From positions 19,026 through 55,053 of the forward strand of contig JAHDDV010000002.1 in assembly GCA_020629205.1 (NCBI GenBank): 36,028 nucleotides of DNA, read 5' to 3'. The translations under genes were made by a program, and so were the position numbers. A model generated the notes under the pieces. The model saw only the letters and a list, made by a program, of their open reading frames with translations, was not told where the DNA came from and did no database searches. The stretch comes from Chitinophagales bacterium. GTDB taxonomy: Bacteria > Bacteroidota > Bacteroidia > Chitinophagales > UBA2359. Of the stretch, positions 1 to 9,159 are shown piece after piece. Position 1 is the first letter of the stretch, and every line of letters starts with the position of its first letter.

Positions 1-773
1 GAGGCAATTGCATCGCCAGAGATAACCAAGGTCAAACCATCTGCATCTCCATTGGAAATGTCTACACAAAGATCAACGGTGGCTGTATAGCAGAGATCGC
101 CGATTGCTGTTGCACTTGCAGTTTCGCAGCAGACGATATCTATGTCTTCAATTGGACTGGTCGCGTAACAGATACCTCCTAAATCCGCAGCCTGAGCATC
201 AAGTTCGCCTAGCAATGTCAGAGCCTCATCTATAGAGGTTGGGGCATCCGCACCCAAGGTCCCTGCAAATGCTATACCATCAGCCAAATTGTTAATACCT
301 CCTGCATTGAATAAATCATCGATAGCCTCACATGTTTCGCATGGAAGATTTGCACCAATTGCTAAGTTACAGATGGTGAAGCCACATCCACCGCTCAGCG
401 TTCCTATCAAATCATTTATTACTTGGATATCATAAGCAATTCCACCGACTCGCACTACATTACAAGTAGTTAAACCAAGAGCTACGGGATCGATAGTGAA
501 AGACTCCGTCGGACTGGGTGATTCCACTAAAACTAGAGATGTACCTCCAAGACCATCCGGAATTTCAATTGCCACAGCGTAGCTACCCAAATTGCCGTTG
601 TCTTGCGCATTAATAGTGATCGCATCAGAACCATCACTACATAAAGTTGCAGGTACCGTTACAGTTCCTGCTGAGGGCGTGACATTATCACATTGTCCCT
701 GAGCAAACAGTGCTGAATTGCAGCAACAGATGCAGCCTATAAGGACTAAAAACTGAAAGAAAAAATTTTTCAT
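1..773 (-). CDS. Secreted protein, N-terminal part only (runs off the window start); signal peptide followed by Cys-rich extracellular sequence
   Basis: Reverse-strand ATG at 771-773; translation begins MKNFFFQFLVLIGCICCCNSALFAQGQCDNVTPSAGTVTVPATLCSDGSD and stays open to position 1. Not in the ORF track because the 3' end is cut. Confidence 0.7.
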   Translation of the reverse strand, partial: MKNFFFQFLVLIGCICCCNSALFAQGQCDNVTPSAGTVTVPATLCSDGSDAITINAQDNGNLGSYAVAIEIPDGLGGTSLVLVESPSPTESFTIDPVALGLTTCNVVRVGGIAYDIQVINDLIGTLSGGCGFTICNLAIGANLPCETCEAIDDLFNAGGINNLADGIAFAGTLGADAPTSIDEALTLLGELDAQAADLGGICYATSPIEDIDIVCCETASATAIGDLCYTATVDLCVDISNGDADGLTLVISGDAIA

Positions 774-1033
774 TGTATTCGTTGCGTTTTGTGAATTTTC
801 AATTTGCAGCCTGGCGCTAGTGGGGCAGGCAGATTCTTCGCTTATGCTAAATATCGCTTATGGATATACCGCTTAAAGTTAGTGAGATTTTGCAAGAGAG
901 TGAACTATTTAGCTGCAATATTGTACGAAAATGGGAAGCATGTCATCGAAAGTACTATTCGAAAATACTTTTTGAGGGAAAAATACCAGAAGAACTAGAA
1001 ATTATGTAACAATGAGCGGCGGTAATGGCAAAA

Positions 1034-1072
1034 GAAAAAGGGCCCGATTTCCTGAGAAATCTGGCCCTTCGT
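1034..1072 (-). terminator. Rho-independent terminator of rpsA
   Basis: AAGGGCC.GATTTC-CTGA-GAAATC.GGCCCTT hairpin just after the rpsA stop, followed by a T-rich run on the minus strand. Confidence 0.75.
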
Positions 1073-1093
1073 TTAAGTCAGACTTTTACTGAA

Positions 1094-3268
1094 CTACTCT
1101 GCTGACTCGTCCTTATTGTCTTCGCTATTCGGTGTTTCGGTTGGCGTATCGGCTGAATCTGCGGGAGTCTCAGGTGTTTCTGGAGCGGCTGGTGTTTCTA
1201 CCACTTCTTCTACAGGCGCATCGGCTTTCGGCTCTTCTAGCTTGGCTTTGCTGTCTGCCTTTCCTTCTGACTTCTCCATTTCCTTCTTGAGGTTTCCGAG
1301 AACGCCCAGATCACCTAGTGTAGACTTCTCTACTTTTGGACCTGTCATTACTCGACCACCGCCACCGCTGCCTTGAGAGCGATCGCGGCGCTTCTTGCCA
1401 CCTCCGGAACTCTTGCTAGCGCTTTCTTTCAGTTCTTCAGCTGTAGGTACTTTCCAAACATCCATGTGAGAGATAATGATTCGCTTATCGTTGCGATCAA
1501 ATTCTCTGATACTGAAATCCATGGTCTCATCCAATTGAGCTGAAGCACCATCTTCCTTCTTCAGGAATCTATTTGGAGCGAATGCTTCCAAACCGTATGG
1601 TAGCGATACAATGGCTCCCTTGTCATCCTTCTTGATGATGGTACCTTGATGCTTTGAACCTACAGGGAAGACCTCTGCAAATGTATCCCATGGATCCTCC
1701 TCGATTTGCTTGTGTCCGAGGGAGAGCTTTCTTGCTTCCTGATCAATTTCCAGAACGACAACATCTAGCTTTTCACCTACTCTTGTAAACTCAGATGGGT
1801 GATTATACCGCTTTGTCCAGGAAAGATCCGAAATGTGTGCCATTCCACCGATTCCTTCTGAAAGTTCCACAAACACACCGTAAGGAGTGATGTTTTTCAC
1901 TTCACCGGAGTGCTTACTTCCAATTGGGAACTGATTTGAGATGTCCATCCATGGATCTGGAGTCAACTGCTTGATGCTGAGAGACATCTTACGATCTTCA
2001 CGATCGATCGTAACCACAATCGCTTCGTAGTTGTCTCCAACTTTGAAGTACTCTCTTGGATTAATTGGCTGATTGGACCAAGAAACCTCTGAAACGTGGA
2101 TTAGACCTTCGACACCTGGGGTAATCTCCAGGAATGCGCCATAGTCTTCGATGTTTACAATCTTACCATTGACTTTTGATCCAACAACTATGTCTTGTGC
2201 CAGCACATCCCACGGATGAGGCTGTAGCTGCTTAAGACCAAGCGAAATTCTCTTCTTGTCATCATCAAAGTCAAGTACTACTACATTCAGCTTTTGGTTA
2301 AGCTCCAGTAGCTCGCTTGGGTGGCTGATACGTCCCCAAGAGATATCCGTGATATACAATAGACCGTCTACACCTCCAAGGTCGATGAAGGCTCCAAAGT
2401 CTGTGATGTTTTTGATAATACCTTCCAATACCTGACCTTTCTCTAGCTTAGAGATGATTTCCATTCTCTGAGCTTCGAGATCGCTTTCGATCAAGGCCTT
2501 ATGAGATACTACTGCGTTCTTGATTGCCTCGTTGATCTTGACGACCTTGAATTCCATCTTCACGCCTACATATGCATCGTAATCGATGATGGGCTTGACG
2601 TCAATTTGTGAACCCGGCAAGAAGGTCTCCAAGCCGTATACATCGGCGATGAGACCACCTTTAGTTTTGCTGGTTACTGTACCAGTTAGTACTGTGTCAT
2701 TGTTGTGAGCATCCACAATTGCTTCCCAGGCACGGAGTAATTTTGCTTTTCTTCTAGAGAGGACAAGCTGCCCTTTTACGTCTTCTTTTTCTTCTACATA
2801 GACCTCAACAACGTCTCCAATCTTTAGATCTGGAGTGTCTCTAAATTCTGATGCGGAGATAAGTCCATCAGATTTGAAGCCAATGTCGAGTACTACATCA
2901 GAGTTGGTGATTGCAGAGACTGTACCCGAGATAATCTCGTGCTCTGTAATACTGGTGAAAGTAGAATCATACTCTACTTCCATGGCAAGCTGCTCTTCTT
3001 CGCTATAACGCTGTCTAGCTCTCTTTCCTACACTCCAATCAAAGTCGTCGTGGGCAACCGGTGTGTGGTCGATGACGATTCTCTTTGGGCTTGCTTCTTC
3101 GCTTGTAGGCTCAGTTGATTCTTCCGATGGGCTTGCTACAACTTCCTCAGAAGCAGGAGCTTCTGGGGTGATTTCGGCTTCCGGAGCAGTGACCGGATCC
3201 GAGCTAACCTCCGTTTCCGGAGTCGGATCAATTTGATCCTTCTTTTCTATTTCGTTCTCTTCTACCAA
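1094..3268 (-). CDS. rpsA: 30S ribosomal protein S1 with acidic N- and C-terminal extensions
   Basis: 724 aa with repeated S1 domains (e.g. [42 protein letters not shown]). Located next to cmk. Confidence 0.93.
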   Translation of the reverse strand: MVEENEIEKKDQIDPTPETEVSSDPVTAPEAEITPEAPASEEVVASPSEESTEPTSEEASPKRIVIDHTPVAHDDFDWSVGKRARQRYSEEEQLAMEVEYDSTFTSITEHEIISGTVSAITNSDVVLDIGFKSDGLISASEFRDTPDLKIGDVVEVYVEEKEDVKGQLVLSRRKAKLLRAWEAIVDAHNNDTVLTGTVTSKTKGGLIADVYGLETFLPGSQIDVKPIIDYDAYVGVKMEFKVVKINEAIKNAVVSHKALIESDLEAQRMEIISKLEKGQVLEGIIKNITDFGAFIDLGGVDGLLYITDISWGRISHPSELLELNQKLNVVVLDFDDDKKRISLGLKQLQPHPWDVLAQDIVVGSKVNGKIVNIEDYGAFLEITPGVEGLIHVSEVSWSNQPINPREYFKVGDNYEAIVVTIDREDRKMSLSIKQLTPDPWMDISNQFPIGSKHSGEVKNITPYGVFVELSEGIGGMAHISDLSWTKRYNHPSEFTRVGEKLDVVVLEIDQEARKLSLGHKQIEEDPWDTFAEVFPVGSKHQGTIIKKDDKGAIVSLPYGLEAFAPNRFLKKEDGASAQLDETMDFSIREFDRNDKRIIISHMDVWKVPTAEELKESASKSSGGGKKRRDRSQGSGGGGRVMTGPKVEKSTLGDLGVLGNLKKEMEKSEGKADSKAKLEEPKADAPVEEVVETPAAPETPETPADSADTPTETPNSEDNKDESAE

Positions 3269-3312
3269 AATAGAGATTTTTAAAAGGTGAAAAAATATGG
3301 TTAAAAGTGGTG

Positions 3313-3320
3313 CAAAGGTA
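3313..3320 (-). promoter_or_regulatory. Bacteroidota-type -7 box TACCTTTG upstream of rpsA
   Basis: Minus-strand TACCTTTG matches the TAnnTTTG consensus about 45 nt upstream of the rpsA start. Confidence 0.45.
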
Positions 3321-3399
3321 GCACTATTTAGCCACTAAACCTAGTGGAAATGTAGGTTTTATGCGGGACTTAAAAAAGTGAGAATATCGATTGAGAAGC

Positions 3400-3547
3400 T
3401 AGTGCCTTGGAACCAAATTGATGGACAGTGAGCTTCTCTTTTAGCCAGCTGAAGCGTGAGGAGGATTATAGCAGAGCTATAGGAGCGACGATAGTTAGCG
3501 GAAAGAGAAGCCATTCAAACCGTTCAGGAAATAGGTCCCGGGCACTA
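3400..3547 (+). repeat. Long imperfect palindrome, element D
   Basis: TAGTGCC (3400-3406) pairs with GGCACTA (3541-3547); GCTTCTCTTT (3432-3441) with AAAGAGAAGC (3502-3511); apex TATAGC-AGA-GCTATA (3467-3481). All are centred near 3473. Shares arm and inner sequence with element E. Confidence 0.85.
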
Positions 3548-4252
3548 TTCCTGAGGAGTGTTTTCATTGAACTTCTCAATTGTCCTACGAGCGAGATTGA
3601 GAGTCAATCGCAATTGGTCCTCTTCAGTCAGTTTTGTGTTATCTATCAATATGGCGTCATCAGCTCTGTATAACGGACTAGCTGCACGGTGGGTATCAAT
3701 GTAGTCTCTATGTTCAATGTTTTTTGCCACTTCTTCCCTTGACATCTCTATGCCTTTGATGCTTAACTCCTGAAAACGTCGCTCAACACGAGTGTCAAAG
3801 TCTGTGGTCATAAACAATTTAAGCTCAGCATCCGGAAGCACCACCGTTCCTATATCACGTCCATCCATTACGATGCCTCTTCCCATAGCAATCTCCTGTT
3901 GCTGACGAACCAAAAACTCTCGAACCTCAGGAATTGCACTGACCTCGCTAACTTCCCCAGATACAGCGGCAGAACGAATCAAAGAGTCTACATTCTTTCC
4001 ATTTAACACCGTATTAGAAACTTGCTCTTCCTCATTCCACTCAAATGAGATCTCAATATTCTGCAGTGAAGCTTTGACTCGTTCCACATTGTCATAATCC
4101 ACTCCATTCTGCAAAAAGTAAAGCGTAACGGACCTGTACATTGCACCGGTATCAATAAACACGTACCCCAGCTGACTGGCTAGCTTGCGAGCAAGACTGC
4201 TTTTTCCTGTACTGGAGTAGCCGTCGATTGCGACATTTATCTTTCTGCTCAT
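3545..4252 (-). CDS. cmk: Cytidylate kinase
   Basis: MSRKINVAIDGYSSTGKSSLARKLASQLGYVFIDTGAMYRSVTLYF, P-loop; GRDIGTVVLPDAELKLFMTT. Confidence 0.95.
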   Translation of the reverse strand: MSRKINVAIDGYSSTGKSSLARKLASQLGYVFIDTGAMYRSVTLYFLQNGVDYDNVERVKASLQNIEISFEWNEEEQVSNTVLNGKNVDSLIRSAAVSGEVSEVSAIPEVREFLVRQQQEIAMGRGIVMDGRDIGTVVLPDAELKLFMTTDFDTRVERRFQELSIKGIEMSREEVAKNIEHRDYIDTHRAASPLYRADDAILIDNTKLTEEDQLRLTLNLARRTIEKFNENTPQE

Positions 4253-4384
4253 GATAACACACTATTTTCAGTGACCTGGTATTCAGAAACGCCGCAATAT
4301 CGCTCAAATTACGTGTGATTTTAAGAAAAAAAGGGGATAATTACCGAAGCATAATTCCAAGCAAAATCCAAATTTCCCTAATCT

Positions 4385-5626
4385 TTGATGCAGACACCTG
4401 ATATTCTTTTCTTTAGCATTGTTGCCATCATTCTGATTGAGTTTTTTCTCGGACGCTTTCTTGATTTCCTAAATCTAAGCAGTCATCGAGAGGAGATTCC
4501 TGAGGAAATGAGTGAATACTATGATGAAGACCGATACGCCAAAGCGCAAGCTTACAGCAAAGCCAATAGCAAAGTAGGCCTACTTTCTTCGGTCTTTGGG
4601 ACTTTACTGATCTTGATAGTTTTGTTCAGTGGGAGCTTTGGGTGGCTGGACCAGTTTATTCGAATCCATACGGACAATGAAGTGATGTTGGCCTTGCTTT
4701 TCTTTGGTACAATCTATCTGATTTCTGATCTACTTAGCCTTCCATTGAGTCTTTATCATGTTTTTGTCGTTGAAGAGAAGTTTGGCTTCAACAAGATGAG
4801 CCTTGGCACATTCTTTTTGGACAAGCTCAAAGGACTCCTTCTTGGTGCAATCATGGGCGGGGGCATACTTGCTCTTCTCACTTGGATTTACGCGCTTACT
4901 GGATCATCCTTCTGGTGGATAGCGTGGATCTGTTTATCTCTAATTAGCCTGTTTCTAGCAGCATTTTATACTTCTGTTTTTGCTCCAATCTTCAACAAGA
5001 TGGAGCCCTTAGGTGCTGGCAGCTTGCGAGATAGTATTGAGGCATATGCAGATAGTGTGGGATTTCCGCTTAACCAGATTTTGGTAATGGATGGCTCACG
5101 AAGGTCAGCAAAGGCTAATGCCTATTTTAGTGGCGTCGCTGGCAAAAAGAGCATCGTCCTATACGACACCTTAGTCGAGCAGCAAGAAGAAGAGGAGCTA
5201 ATTGCAGTCTTGGCTCATGAAGTGGGTCATTATAAACATCAGCATGTTTTGAAAAGCATGTTGATCTCAATTCTGCAAATGGGGGTCATCTTCTTTATCC
5301 TTGGAAAAGTGTTGGGCAGCGAACATCTATCACTTGCTCTCGGTGCAACGAAGCCTAGCTTTCACATTGGAATTTTGGCCTTCAGTATGCTCTATAGTCC
5401 CATATCCTTAGTTACCGGTGTTTTTATGAATTTCTATTCGCGCAAGAACGAGTTTGAAGCTGATGCCTTTGCCAAGAAAACACACTCTGCCGAATACCTT
5501 AGTACAGCACTAAAGAAGTTATCTGTAAATAATCTTAGTAATTTGCATCCACACAAGTTGTTTGTCTTCTTTTACTATTCACACCCTCCACTGTTAGAAA
5601 GATTGGCAGCACTAAGATCAGATTAG
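4385..5626 (+). CDS. M48 family (Ste24/CAAX-type) membrane zinc metallopeptidase
   Basis: Multi-TM protein with HEVGHYKHQH and a downstream NEFEADAFA motif. Confidence 0.92.
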   Translation: MMQTPDILFFSIVAIILIEFFLGRFLDFLNLSSHREEIPEEMSEYYDEDRYAKAQAYSKANSKVGLLSSVFGTLLILIVLFSGSFGWLDQFIRIHTDNEVMLALLFFGTIYLISDLLSLPLSLYHVFVVEEKFGFNKMSLGTFFLDKLKGLLLGAIMGGGILALLTWIYALTGSSFWWIAWICLSLISLFLAAFYTSVFAPIFNKMEPLGAGSLRDSIEAYADSVGFPLNQILVMDGSRRSAKANAYFSGVAGKKSIVLYDTLVEQQEEEELIAVLAHEVGHYKHQHVLKSMLISILQMGVIFFILGKVLGSEHLSLALGATKPSFHIGILAFSMLYSPISLVTGVFMNFYSRKNEFEADAFAKKTHSAEYLSTALKKLSVNNLSNLHPHKLFVFFYYSHPPLLERLAALRSD

Positions 5627-5647
5627 CGGAAAAAACACTGAATCTAT

Positions 5648-6322
5648 ATGTTTTCCCCTGCCGAAGAAAATTATTTAAAGGCCATTTTTGCCCTGGCTGA
5701 AGCTCAATCAGGCGGTTTCGTCAAGACAAACTCCATTGCCAAAAAGCTGAACACAAGAGCTGCGTCTGTAACTGACATGCTCAAGAGGCTCTTTGACAAG
5801 GATCTTGTGTCCTATCAAAAGTATCAAGGCGTAAAGCTAACGGGACAAGGGGAGACCATTGCCAAACAAATGATTCGCAAACATCGATTGTGGGAGGTTT
5901 TTCTAGCAAACAAACTGAAGTTCAACTGGGACGAAGTGCATGACATTGCAGAACAACTTGAGCATACTCGCTCAGATGAATTGACAGACCGATTGGATCA
6001 GTTTTTGGGATTTCCCACGCATGACCCCCACGGAGACCCCATTCCCGACAAAGATGGTAACATTGCCATGCGTTATAAGCATACCTTGGCAGATTTGAGG
6101 GTGGGTGAGACTGGTTTAGTGGTAGGGGTACGCGAACATTCGACCCCATTTCTAAACTATCTGGACAAAATAAATCTTGTGCTTGGCACCGCAGTAGAGA
6201 TCATTCTCACTAATGACTATGACAACTCCAAGGATGTCCTACTAAACGAAACGACGCAACTGTCCATCTCCTACAAAGTGGCGAAGAATGTTTTAGTCGC
6301 TAAACCAGAAGAAGATGCCTAG
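5648..6322 (+). CDS. DtxR/MntR-family metal-dependent transcriptional regulator
   Basis: N-terminal wHTH (FSPAEENYLKAIFALAE...NSIAKKLNTRAASVTDMLKRL) and DtxR dimerisation segment (HRLWEVFLANKL...AEQLEHTRSDELTDRLDQFLGFPTHDPHG). Confidence 0.93.
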   Translation: MFSPAEENYLKAIFALAEAQSGGFVKTNSIAKKLNTRAASVTDMLKRLFDKDLVSYQKYQGVKLTGQGETIAKQMIRKHRLWEVFLANKLKFNWDEVHDIAEQLEHTRSDELTDRLDQFLGFPTHDPHGDPIPDKDGNIAMRYKHTLADLRVGETGLVVGVREHSTPFLNYLDKINLVLGTAVEIILTNDYDNSKDVLLNETTQLSISYKVAKNVLVAKPEEDA

Positions 6323-6483
6323 TGCTACGCAAACTAAGTTCGCACCACGTTTAAGGGCTTCTATTTCTGTCATACTTCCTTGCTCGCCAGTCGCGTAGCT
6401 AAGGCTATACTCCCTTCTCGCGCCTCGGTTGGCAAAAAGATAAGCTCATTCAAACCATCCATTACTGTGTTCCCAGGGCACTA
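6320..6483 (-). repeat. Long imperfect palindrome, element E
   Basis: TAGTGC (6320-6325) pairs with GCACTA (6478-6483), dyad 6401.5; apex TAGC-TAAG-GCTA (6396-6407) has the same centre; GGCTT/AAGC arm match at 6356-6360 and 6442-6445. Minus-strand GCCAACCGAGGCGCGAG aligns with plus-strand GCCAGCTGAAGCGTGAG of element D. Confidence 0.8.
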
Positions 6484-6538
6484 GCTAAAAGATAAGCACA
6501 TGCAAACTATCCATCAATTAGGTCCCAAGGCACTAGCA
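6435..6538. repeat. Imperfect tandem duplication, 2 x 52 bp (right arm of element E)
   Basis: AAAAGATAAGCTCATTCAAACCATCCATTACTGTGTTCCCAGGGCACTAGCT (6435-6486) followed directly by AAAAGATAAGCACATGCAAACTATCCATCAATTAGGTCCCAAGGCACTAGCA (6487-6538). Confidence 0.85.
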
Positions 6539-6949
6539 ATATTCATCAAAGGCGGTCATGAGCATTTGAGCCACTTGTTGAGCTGAACTGCCCTCAATCT
6601 TTTGACGAGGAATAAAGTAAACAAGCTCTCCATCCTTAAACAAGCCCATAGAGGGCGAAGAGGGAGGATATGGCACCATAAATTCTCTTGCGGTGTTGGT
6701 AGCGTCTACGTCAAAGCCAGCAAACACAGTTCCAGCACGACCGGGCTTCTTTGCTGAGTGCTCAAGCGCCAAACGTGCCCCGGGACGAGCATTCCCAGCT
6801 GCACAACCACAAACTGAGTTAACAACTACAAGGGAGGTTCCCTCTGAATTAAGAAATTGTTTCACTTCTTCTGGGCTGGTCAAGTCTGCAAATCCTTGAT
6901 CTGTTAGCTCTCTTTTCATTGGTTCGACAATCTCGGCTGGATATCTCAT
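6533..6949 (-). CDS. BrxA/BrxB family bacilliredoxin
   Basis: 138 aa; NSVCGCAAGNARPG active-site motif, MRYPAEIVEPM start, SPSMGLFKDGELVYFIPRQKIEG. Confidence 0.92.
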   Translation of the reverse strand: MRYPAEIVEPMKRELTDQGFADLTSPEEVKQFLNSEGTSLVVVNSVCGCAAGNARPGARLALEHSAKKPGRAGTVFAGFDVDATNTAREFMVPYPPSSPSMGLFKDGELVYFIPRQKIEGSSAQQVAQMLMTAFDEYC

Positions 6950-7033
6950 CTGTATTAATCTTTATTTTGATCCCAATATTTGTTTCTAACTAATGAAACA
7001 AAAACAAGGCAAGGGGGTTTTCCAAGTATCATA

Positions 7034-7041
7034 CAAAGGTA
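7034..7041 (-). promoter_or_regulatory. Possible -7 box TACCTTTG for the bacilliredoxin gene
   Basis: Minus-strand match to TAnnTTTG about 85 nt upstream of the start. Confidence 0.35.
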
Positions 7042-7136
7042 AGAACCTTGTGCAGGAAATTTCTCCACAGACAAGAAATTCGACAGCTTAAATTCTCTAT
7101 GTCGGGACTTGAGCAGCATGTTGAACTGAAAAAGCG

Positions 7137-7144
7137 TACCTTTG
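7137..7144 (+). promoter_or_regulatory. -7 box TACCTTTG for ahcY
   Basis: Plus-strand match to TAnnTTTG 38 nt upstream of the likely ATG at 7182. Confidence 0.45.
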
Positions 7145-7181
7145 TGGCCGCTAATGGCGATTGAAAACAAAAAAATTATCT

Positions 7182-8495
7182 ATGTTGACTGTAGATCTTA
7201 AATTGACTTCCAAGGTAAAAGATATCTCTTTGGCTGCCTGGGGAAGAAAGGAAATTGAACTTGCCGAGGCAGAAATGCCGGGATTGATGGCTCTACGAGA
7301 GGAGTATAAAGGTCAGAAGCCTTTGTCAGGGGCACGTATCGCGGGCTGCCTGCATATGACCATTCAAACTGCAGTGTTAATCGAGACATTGATCGATCTT
7401 GGTGCTGAAGTAAAGTGGTCATCGTGCAACATCTTTTCTACACAAGACCACGCCGCGGCTGCAATCGCTGAGGCTGGCATCGGTGTATTCGCATGGAAAG
7501 GAATGAATGAGGAAGAATTCGATTGGTGTATTGAACAAACACTTTTCTTCGGATCTCAGGACCGACCTTTGAACATGATCTTGGATGATGGCGGTGATCT
7601 GACAAACATGGTATTGGACAAATACCCAGAGCTTGTCAGTGGCATTCGTGGTCTTTCAGAAGAAACCACTACTGGTGTTCACCGTTTGTATGAGCGTGTT
7701 GAGAAAGGTACTCTTCCAATTCCTGCCATTAATATAAACGACTCGGTTACTAAGTCTAAATTCGACAACAAGTACGGATGTAAAGAATCATGCGTGGACG
7801 CTATTCGTCGAGCTACAGATGTCATGATGGCAGGAAAAGTAGCTGTAGTAGCTGGATACGGTGACGTAGGGAAAGGCTCGGCAGCCTCACTTCGTGGTGC
7901 AGGTGCTAGAGTGATCGTAACTGAAATCGATCCTATCTGTGCGCTGCAAGCTGCAATGGATGGTTTCGCAGTTAAAAAGATGGTTGATGCTGTGAAAGAA
8001 GCGGATATTGTTGTAACTGCTACTGGTTGTAAAGACATCGTTGCTGAACAGCATTTTAGAGCATTGAAAGACAAGGCTATCGTTTGCAATATCGGACACT
8101 TTGACAATGAAATCGATATGGCCTGGTTGAATGGTGCATATGGTGACAGCAAAGTAGAGATTAAGCCTCAGGTGGACAAGTACACAGTTGACGGAAAGGA
8201 CATCATCATACTGGCAGAAGGAAGATTGGTAAATCTAGGATGCGCTACCGGGCATCCATCGTTCGTAATGTCCAATTCCTTTACAAACCAGACCTTGGCT
8301 CAGTTGGAACTTTGGAACAATCACGAAAACTATGAAAACCGTGTCTATGTTCTTCCAAAGCATCTGGATGAGAAAGTTGCCAGACTTCACCTGGCCAAAA
8401 TCGGTGTTGAGCTTGATGAGCTTTCTGCAGATCAGGCCGAATACCTAAACATCCCTGCTCAAGGTCCATACAAGCCAGAATATTACAGATACTAA
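7182..8495 (+). CDS. ahcY: Adenosylhomocysteinase (SAH hydrolase)
   Basis: [33 protein letters not shown]-like start, [39 protein letters not shown]-terminal YKPEYYRY. The ORF track starts at TTG 7161; ATG 7182 fits the family start better. Confidence 0.97.
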   Translation: MLTVDLKLTSKVKDISLAAWGRKEIELAEAEMPGLMALREEYKGQKPLSGARIAGCLHMTIQTAVLIETLIDLGAEVKWSSCNIFSTQDHAAAAIAEAGIGVFAWKGMNEEEFDWCIEQTLFFGSQDRPLNMILDDGGDLTNMVLDKYPELVSGIRGLSEETTTGVHRLYERVEKGTLPIPAININDSVTKSKFDNKYGCKESCVDAIRRATDVMMAGKVAVVAGYGDVGKGSAASLRGAGARVIVTEIDPICALQAAMDGFAVKKMVDAVKEADIVVTATGCKDIVAEQHFRALKDKAIVCNIGHFDNEIDMAWLNGAYGDSKVEIKPQVDKYTVDGKDIIILAEGRLVNLGCATGHPSFVMSNSFTNQTLAQLELWNNHENYENRVYVLPKHLDEKVARLHLAKIGVELDELSADQAEYLNIPAQGPYKPEYYRY

Positions 8496-8531
8496 GAGCA
8501 GCAGGATTGATTGCTGAACTGTATAAAATAG

Positions 8532-8564
8532 AAAAGCAGCCTCATAGGGAGGCTGCTTTTTTTG
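8532..8564 (+). terminator. Rho-independent terminator after ahcY
   Basis: GCAGCCTC-ATAGG-GAGGCTGC followed by TTTTTTT. Confidence 0.85.
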
Positions 8565-8586
8565 TATTCTGGCAAGTTTTTATGTT

Positions 8587-9159
8587 CTACTTAGAAGATC
8601 GAACCTTAAAAGACCAAACAAAGGAAAACCTGCAAAGCTCCTCCCCCATTTCGTTGCGTCCTATCGAGTTGAGCTCTACTGTGCTACAACCATCAGAAGC
8701 AGCATAGGCTTCATTTAATGCCGCTACTACTTTCTCCCCTTCTTCACAAGTAAAGGTAGTCAAACCAACTGCTTTCTTGGAAAAGTTGCCTTGCACATCA
8801 ACTAATAGCATTGATATTGAAGGCTGGCGTTCTCTAAGATATACCATACACAGGGTTCCTGTCGACATTTCTGCTGCCATAGTAAGCACTGCAAAATAGG
8901 TCGACTTAAAGGGATTCTTATTGCCATGCCGATAAGGAACTGAAACCTGGCAGCTCACAGCATCGACGTTTTCAATTTTGAGTCCTGCTTTTTGAGCCAG
9001 CGGAAGATTGAGTCTCATCCAGAGATTCATCTTAATTTGACTATTCATCAGACCCATATTCCTGATAGCCAGCGTATCATTTAACACGACTGGTGGATTC
9101 ATGACCGCCATATAAAAGTTTTGATTTTGATGTTGTTTAGAAATAGAAATCCTCGACAC
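8587..9159 (-). CDS. DUF4442/hotdog-fold thioesterase-like protein
   Basis: RNMGLMNSQIKMNLWMRLNLPLAQKAGLKIENVDAVSCQVSVPYRHGNKNPFKSTYFAVLTMAAEMSTG resembles the DUF4442 family. The start may be internal (e.g. MAVMNPP). Confidence 0.7.
   Translation of the reverse strand: MSRISISKQHQNQNFYMAVMNPPVVLNDTLAIRNMGLMNSQIKMNLWMRLNLPLAQKAGLKIENVDAVSCQVSVPYRHGNKNPFKSTYFAVLTMAAEMSTGTLCMVYLRERQPSISMLLVDVQGNFSKKAVGLTTFTCEEGEKVVAALNEAYAASDGCSTVELNSIGRNEMGEELCRFSFVWSFKVRSSK

Noticed and set aside
804-998. 64-aa ORF between the partial secreted gene and rpsA
   Set aside because: No recognisable family, no convincing ribosome-binding site or promoter.
1116-1376. Antisense ORF of 86 aa over the rpsA 3' end
   Set aside because: Low-complexity Ser/Gly/Ala translation of the complementary strand of a repetitive acidic C-terminus; no start signal or family.
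6435-6538. CRISPR-like array
   Set aside because: Only two adjacent copies with no spacers, part of a palindrome arm, no cas genes in the window.
6950-7181. SAH/SAM riboswitch upstream of ahcY
   Set aside because: I could not see a recognisable SAH or SAM riboswitch core; only divergent TACCTTTG-type promoter boxes are supportable.
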